From NCBI GenBank assembly GCA_018883625.1, contig JAHLFV010000141.1:1-10168 (forward strand): a stretch of 10,168 bases of DNA, given 5' to 3'. The stretch is from Candidatus Treponema excrementipullorum. GTDB lineage: Bacteria > Spirochaetota > Spirochaetia > Treponematales > Treponemataceae. Shown here piece by piece: positions 6,462 through 10,168 of this stretch. The position numbers and the translations under genes were made by a program. Below the pieces are notes generated by a model. The model was not told the origin of the DNA and ran no database searches. It was given only the letters and a program-made list of their open reading frames with translations. Each line of letters starts with the position of its first letter. Position 1 is the stretch's first letter.

Positions 6462-7757
6462 TTATACATATTCTTTGTAGATTTTTGCCAATAATTTTAA
6501 TCCTTCCCGCACCTCATCTTGGGGACCGGAGTAATTCAATCTCAAACATTTATCGTAATGACCGTGACAGTTTTCCCTAGGATCATCTACCCCAAAGAAA
6601 AAATGTTCCCCGGGAACAGTAATTACTCCCTGTTCTTTAAGTTTTTCATATAATTCCTTGGTTGAAATTTTTAAATCCCGAAGATATAACCACAGAAAAA
6701 TGGACCCCTCGCTACGATGGATCCAATAATCACTGCCGTCAAAAAACTCATGAATCCACTCTATAGCCTGTCTGGAACGTTTTTCATAAAATGGTTTTAC
6801 AGCAGTTTCTGCCACTTTTAAAATTTCCCCCGAAGCTATAGCCTTTTCTGCCAAAGCCTGCCCCACGGATCCGGTCGCCAAAGCAGCAATAGCATTCAAA
6901 TTTGCCAAAGCCTGAGCAATTTTTGGCTCCGCCACAATAATACCGGTTCGCAAAGAGGGAAGCCCTATCTTTGACAAACTCATGGAAAACACAATAGATT
7001 CGTCCCAATAGGGCGTTGCATCTTCTGTAAAAACTATATTAGGAAAAGGCAAACCGTACGCATTGTCAACAAAAAGAGGAATATTATACTTTTTCGCCAA
7101 ACCTGACAAAGACTTTATTTCTTTATTGGTCAAAACATTACCGGAAGGATTGGTAGGTCTTGAAACACACATGGCACCGATATCATCCCGAGAAGATAAC
7201 AGTGTTTCCAACAAATCAAAATCGATATGATACTTAAAAGTTCTGTCTTCAAAATATTCACATTTTGCAGGAACAGAAATCAGTACATCGGGCTCAATAC
7301 ATTGATCTGCATAACCGATGTATTCGGGGACCAGGGGAAACAAAATTTTTTTTATTTTTTTTGAACCGTCAACTTTTGACGTAAAGGTACCGGAAAACAA
7401 ATTAAAAAGATAAAAAAATGCAGATTGGCTACCGTTAGTAATGGCAATATTTTCCGGCCCTACCTTCCAACCGTATTTTGAAGAAAGAAATTTTGCAAAA
7501 GTTTCGATAAACTGTACCCGTCCCTGTGGAGCATCATAAAGAGAAATAAGGTTTTCAAACCCCTTATCTTCAGCCATAATGTTTTCCATGGCGGACCTAT
7601 ACAGGGCAATAACTTCTGGAACTTGGGCAGGATTTCCGCCACCTAACCGATAAGGAGTCAATCCCTCTGGTAAAGGCCGCCCTAAGTCATCCATCAATTG
7701 CAAAATACCGGAATGTCCGGTTAACTTTTCACCAAAGTCAGAAAAAGAGTACGTCAT
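6462..7757 (-). CDS. avtA: Valine--pyruvate aminotransferase (AvtA family)
   Basis: This 431-aa PLP-dependent class I aminotransferase matches Escherichia coli AvtA (417 aa) as I remember it, along the whole length. Shared blocks include GGGNPAQ near 39-45, NIAITNGSQSAFFYLFNLF at 103-121, PEYIGYAD at 144-151, CVSRPTNP at 197-204, VDNAYG at 230-235 and FLWLYLRDL near 354-362. The PLP-binding Lys is K263 in SMSLSKIGLP. N203, D231 and Y234 occupy the expected cofactor-contact sites, R270 the phosphate site and R406 the substrate carboxylate site. AvtA makes valine from 2-oxoisovalerate using alanine, and the family also acts on related small amino acids. A small insertion near 127-137 is Lys-rich. 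The ribosome site is AGGAT. It sits 17 nt after the bactofilin gene and 17 nt before the binding-protein gene. Confidence 0.9.
   Translation of the reverse strand: MTYSFSDFGEKLTGHSGILQLMDDLGRPLPEGLTPYRLGGGNPAQVPEVIALYRSAMENIMAEDKGFENLISLYDAPQGRVQFIETFAKFLSSKYGWKVGPENIAITNGSQSAFFYLFNLFSGTFTSKVDGSKKIKKILFPLVPEYIGYADQCIEPDVLISVPAKCEYFEDRTFKYHIDFDLLETLLSSRDDIGAMCVSRPTNPSGNVLTNKEIKSLSGLAKKYNIPLFVDNAYGLPFPNIVFTEDATPYWDESIVFSMSLSKIGLPSLRTGIIVAEPKIAQALANLNAIAALATGSVGQALAEKAIASGEILKVAETAVKPFYEKRSRQAIEWIHEFFDGSDYWIHRSEGSIFLWLYLRDLKISTKELYEKLKEQGVITVPGEHFFFGVDDPRENCHGHYDKCLRLNYSGPQDEVREGLKLLAKIYKEYV
7346..7362. repeat. Paired homopolymer tracts inside avtA
   Basis: Two runs of eight T (A on the coding strand) are separated by one base, at 7346-7353 and 7355-7362. 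They encode part of the Lys-rich insertion KKIKKI. Runs of this length are prone to polymerase slippage and sequencing error. The frame is intact here. Confidence 0.8.
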
Positions 7758-7774
7758 ATAACTATCCTACAGGA

Positions 7775-8188
7775 TTAATTTTTTTGCTTTAAACAGGCCA
7801 GTTTATATTCTTCTGCAGTAACAGAAAAAATATCCACTTCCGGAGGAGTTTCCAACATAGTGACTTGACCATGAAATTCCACATTATCATCGATTCTTAG
7901 CCGTGCAGCAGAAATATCACCTTTTACCACGGCACCGGAAACAATTTCTATTTTAGAAGCAGCTTCTATATCACCTGTAATTTTTCCTGCTACCAATGCG
8001 GAGTCTACAGATATTTTACTAACTTCACATTCTCCGGTTTTATCGATTTTTAAATTCCCTGTTGAAGAAATATCACCTTTAAAATTTCCCGTAATAACCA
8101 AATTATCAGAAAACTCCAAACTACCGACAAATTTTGTTTTTTCTCCAAGAACCGTAATATTTCCTTCTTTCATGACAAAAGAATGCAT
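7775..8188 (-). CDS. Bactofilin (polymer-forming cytoskeletal protein)
   Basis: The product is 137 aa from the ATG at 8188. It has the bactofilin pattern (COG1664, DUF583). A short hydrophilic N-terminus precedes a repetitive right-handed beta-helix core at about 10-112, in which short strands recur every turn: TVLGEKTKFVGSL, LVITGNFKGDI, LVAGKITGDIE, IVSGAVVKGDI. A short charged tail (about 113-137) follows. Bactofilins polymerise without nucleotides into filaments or patches under the inner membrane and guide wall synthesis and cell shape. In spirochaetes they affect helical form and motility (family knowledge). The start at 8188 has AAGAGG 8 nt upstream and begins one base after the lnt stop. 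An in-frame upstream ATG at 8221 would overlap lnt by 32 nt and has no such site. Confidence 0.93.
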   Translation of the reverse strand: MHSFVMKEGNITVLGEKTKFVGSLEFSDNLVITGNFKGDISSTGNLKIDKTGECEVSKISVDSALVAGKITGDIEAASKIEIVSGAVVKGDISAARLRIDDNVEFHGQVTMLETPPEVDIFSVTAEEYKLACLKQKN

Positions 8189-8189
8189 T

Positions 8190-9893
8190 TTAAAAACCTC
8201 TTTTAGTATTATGTAAAACAACGATTTTTCTTACGCAACCTCCGAGAAAAGTTGCAATTGAAATCAAAACAAAAAGTACTCCCAAATAATCGCCGAACCT
8301 AGTATATATTGTTTTATAATTTTTATCTACAACCGGAATTTGTTCTACAAGATAATTTTCTTGAAAAGGCTCTGTCATGGAAACAATAGAACCTTTACAA
8401 TCAATTACACAGGTTTGTCCTGAAGTTGTAGATCGTACAGAAGGAACGCGGTTTTCTACCGAGCGGAACACAGCCATGGACATATGTTGATACTGGGCTG
8501 CCAAACTGTGAGACCAAGCATCATTGGATAAATTGACCAAAGCCTGTGCACCGTTTTTTACCAAATTCCTGCTGACAAAACCAAAGGTATCTTCAAAGCA
8601 GATAGGAGTCCCCACCATAAAATCATCTAGCATAAACACGTTAAAATCATCTCCCGGCTCCCAAAAATGGGTGTCAGCTTCTATCAATATCTGATACAAC
8701 CACGGAAAAGTTTTTTCATAAGGAAAGTACTCCGTAAAGGGAACAAGTTTAACTTTCCTGTATATTTTTGGATCAGGCGGATAAGTATTCTCCTTGGGGA
8801 TAAACAATAAAGCACTGTTATAGTCTAAAATCTGAGATTTATTTTTTTGGTTATAACCAAACTCTCCGTGATCATTTCCGATAATAAAGGGCACGGTTTT
8901 ACTATCCATATAGTCCAACAATTCTGTTACCAAATTAAAACGAGCTTCATCAGAACGATAGTTAAAATGCCACATAATTCTAGGCACAAATGCTGTTTCC
9001 GGCCATACAACAAAGTCTACCGCTGTGTTTTTCAAAGCTTTATCAGTCAATGCCGTAAGAGTATCCAAATTCTTCTGAAAAGCTTCTATTCCTCCAATCC
9101 AAGGGTCGGCATTATGCTGAATTAAGGCGACTGTTTTCTTTTCCGTAGTCGGAGCATTTTGAAAATCTGCATATTTTTTTACAGAAAGTAAACCGTACCC
9201 GTAAAAAAAGATAAAATAAAATAGCCAAAACAATATACAAAACTTATACTTGTAAACAGCTTTTATCAGTCGTTGCCCTATATTCCCTACTTTATTCCAT
9301 GATGAATTACCAACAAACGTAACAGATATAAGACAGCTTAGTAACGCAGAAGTATAGGCAATAAAAAAGTCAATCCCCCAAATACCAAATATGTCTGCAG
9401 TCTGGATAATAACAGGAACAGACCACTGCGTATATGCCAAGATACCATAAGGGAAACCTAAAAAACCTACAGTTTTAAGGTAATCAAAGGCAACCCATAT
9501 TAGAGCTTGAACAAGCCAACCGTATGAAGGAAAAAGAAAAAGAACAAATTTAAAAAAGAAAAATAAAAATAAAGAAAAGATTCCGTAAAAAAAAGCAACG
9601 AAAAAAATACTTACAGGATGAAAAGAGGATAACCAACTGACAAAAAAGACATAGACCCCTGTACCGTATAAAAAACCATAGAGCCAAAGACTTTTCCAGG
9701 AAACATATCTTACCAAAAGGAAAAGAGGCACTAAACTTATATAAGCCAGTACAGGAAAGCCTGTCGAAAACACCCCGAAAGGCCACAACCTACCGGGATG
9801 AGAAAGAACAAAAAAAATTACAGATAGGAACAACAATCCTATGGCTTTACCTTGCTGTTTAAAAAAAGTGACATCTAGGCAAGGTTTTGCCAT
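8190..9893 (-). CDS. lnt: Apolipoprotein N-acyltransferase
   Basis: This 567-aa inner-membrane enzyme attaches the third acyl chain to the N-terminal Cys of lipoproteins. The N-terminal half has hydrophobic helices at about 17-32, 44-62, 70-88, 92-120, 125-140, 160-190 and 217-237. The C-terminal nitrilase-fold domain runs from about 253 to 520, and a final helix lies near 536-553. The catalytic triad is readable: Glu299 in VVWPETAF, Lys380 in YRKVKLVPFTEY, and Cys432 in PICFED. The LVPF plus Glu388 pattern is diagnostic. It is somewhat longer than the E. coli enzyme. The ATG at 9893 lies 6 nt after the HU stop, and a GAGG site overlapping the HU 3' end is about 11 nt away, which is long. HU followed by lnt is an order I recall from Treponema pallidum. 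It leads directly into the bactofilin gene. Confidence 0.95.
   Translation of the reverse strand: MAKPCLDVTFFKQQGKAIGLLFLSVIFFVLSHPGRLWPFGVFSTGFPVLAYISLVPLFLLVRYVSWKSLWLYGFLYGTGVYVFFVSWLSSFHPVSIFFVAFFYGIFSLFLFFFFKFVLFLFPSYGWLVQALIWVAFDYLKTVGFLGFPYGILAYTQWSVPVIIQTADIFGIWGIDFFIAYTSALLSCLISVTFVGNSSWNKVGNIGQRLIKAVYKYKFCILFWLFYFIFFYGYGLLSVKKYADFQNAPTTEKKTVALIQHNADPWIGGIEAFQKNLDTLTALTDKALKNTAVDFVVWPETAFVPRIMWHFNYRSDEARFNLVTELLDYMDSKTVPFIIGNDHGEFGYNQKNKSQILDYNSALLFIPKENTYPPDPKIYRKVKLVPFTEYFPYEKTFPWLYQILIEADTHFWEPGDDFNVFMLDDFMVGTPICFEDTFGFVSRNLVKNGAQALVNLSNDAWSHSLAAQYQHMSMAVFRSVENRVPSVRSTTSGQTCVIDCKGSIVSMTEPFQENYLVEQIPVVDKNYKTIYTRFGDYLGVLFVLISIATFLGGCVRKIVVLHNTKRGF
8197..8202 (-). promoter_or_regulatory. 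Ribosome binding site that sets the bactofilin start at 8188
   Basis: AAGAGG on the minus strand lies inside the last codons of lnt, 8 nt before the ATG at 8188. Initiation there while ribosomes finish lnt one base away would couple translation of the two genes. Confidence 0.65.
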
Positions 9894-9899
9894 AACACA

Positions 9900-10168
9900 C
9901 TATTCCTCTATTTTTAAATCCCACACAGCTCTCTTTAATTCCTGCCCGGAACGGAAAGCGACAATATAGTGCGGCGGAACAGACAAACTATCACCGGTCT
10001 TGGGATTACGAGCCTTTTTTCGCTCCTTTCTTAAACGAAGCTCGAAAGTACCGAAACCTCTCAATTCAATTGTTGAACCGTCTTTCAATGCTGTTTTTAT
10101 TTCTCCTATAGAAGCCTCAAAAACCTCTTGGACAATTTTCTTCTCAACACCAGTCCTTTGGCGGATCC
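9900..10168 (-). CDS. HU/IHF-family DNA-binding protein, N-terminus cut off by the window edge
   Basis: The frame is open from the right edge to a TAG at 9900, giving 88 visible residues. About 15 N-terminal residues are expected beyond the window. Visible parts in order are the end of helix 1 and helix 2 (GVEKKIVQEVF, then ASIGEIKTALKDG), the IELRGFGTFELR strand with the signature GFG turn, the beta-arm with RNPKTG, whose Pro at the arm tip intercalates into DNA, and the C-terminal helix SGQELKRAV. HU bends and packages DNA. A start at the TTG near 10088 would remove both N-terminal helices needed for dimer formation, so it is not the real start. HU versus IHF cannot be separated without the N-terminus. 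It is the first visible gene of the minus-strand operon. Confidence 0.92.
   Translation of the reverse strand, partial: IRQRTGVEKKIVQEVFEASIGEIKTALKDGSTIELRGFGTFELRLRKERKKARNPKTGDSLSVPPHYIVAFRSGQELKRAVWDLKIEE

Noticed and set aside
7764..7775. Small palindrome ATCCT-GT-AGGAT before avtA
   Set aside because: The stem is only 5 bp with a 2-nt loop and is explained by the ribosome site. It is too small to call an operator or terminator.

Overview
This is an AT-rich window with ordinary chromosomal gene content. It reads as a Treponema-like spirochaete. The reasons are low G+C outside one short patch, an HU gene directly followed by the apolipoprotein N-acyltransferase gene lnt (an order I recall from Treponema pallidum), a bactofilin, and a periplasmic binding protein whose signal peptide ends in the Phe-Ala-Gly-Gly form common in treponemes. 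The genus call is inference. No rRNA, tRNA, CRISPR array, intact insertion sequence or phage gene is visible.

Layout. Positions 1-918, minus strand: a two-gene unit with a purine-type phosphoribosyltransferase (918 to 316), then the start of a secreted protein with a chitobiase-C-terminal-like beta domain that runs off the left edge. Positions 919-1113 are a divergent promoter region. Positions 1114-3575, plus strand: a 157-aa protein of unknown function and a 630-aa phosphohexomutase, each with its own promoter candidate, closed by a strong intrinsic terminator at 3597-3643. Positions 3644-3896 contain no intact gene. They hold a locally GC-rich patch and stretches of open reading frame interrupted by a stop and a likely frameshift, probably decayed coding DNA.

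Positions 3897-10168, minus strand: seven tightly spaced genes that look like one operon, read HU, lnt, bactofilin, avtA, binding protein, permease, ATPase. Gaps are 6, 1, 17, 17 and 17 nt, and the last pair overlaps. The operon promoter must lie right of the window.

Functional reading. The upstream half is housekeeping and envelope work: nucleoid protein, lipoprotein maturation and a cytoskeletal scaffold. The downstream half pairs a valine-pyruvate-type aminotransferase with a complete ABC importer of the SsuABC/TauABC/NMT1 type. Its substrate cannot be read from sequence, though the link to avtA makes an amino-acid-related or oxoacid-related compound a reasonable guess. I found no clearly new biological system. 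The best leads are the degenerate patch at 3644-3896, the orphan importer joined to avtA, the oversized phosphohexomutase and the unknown 157-aa protein.
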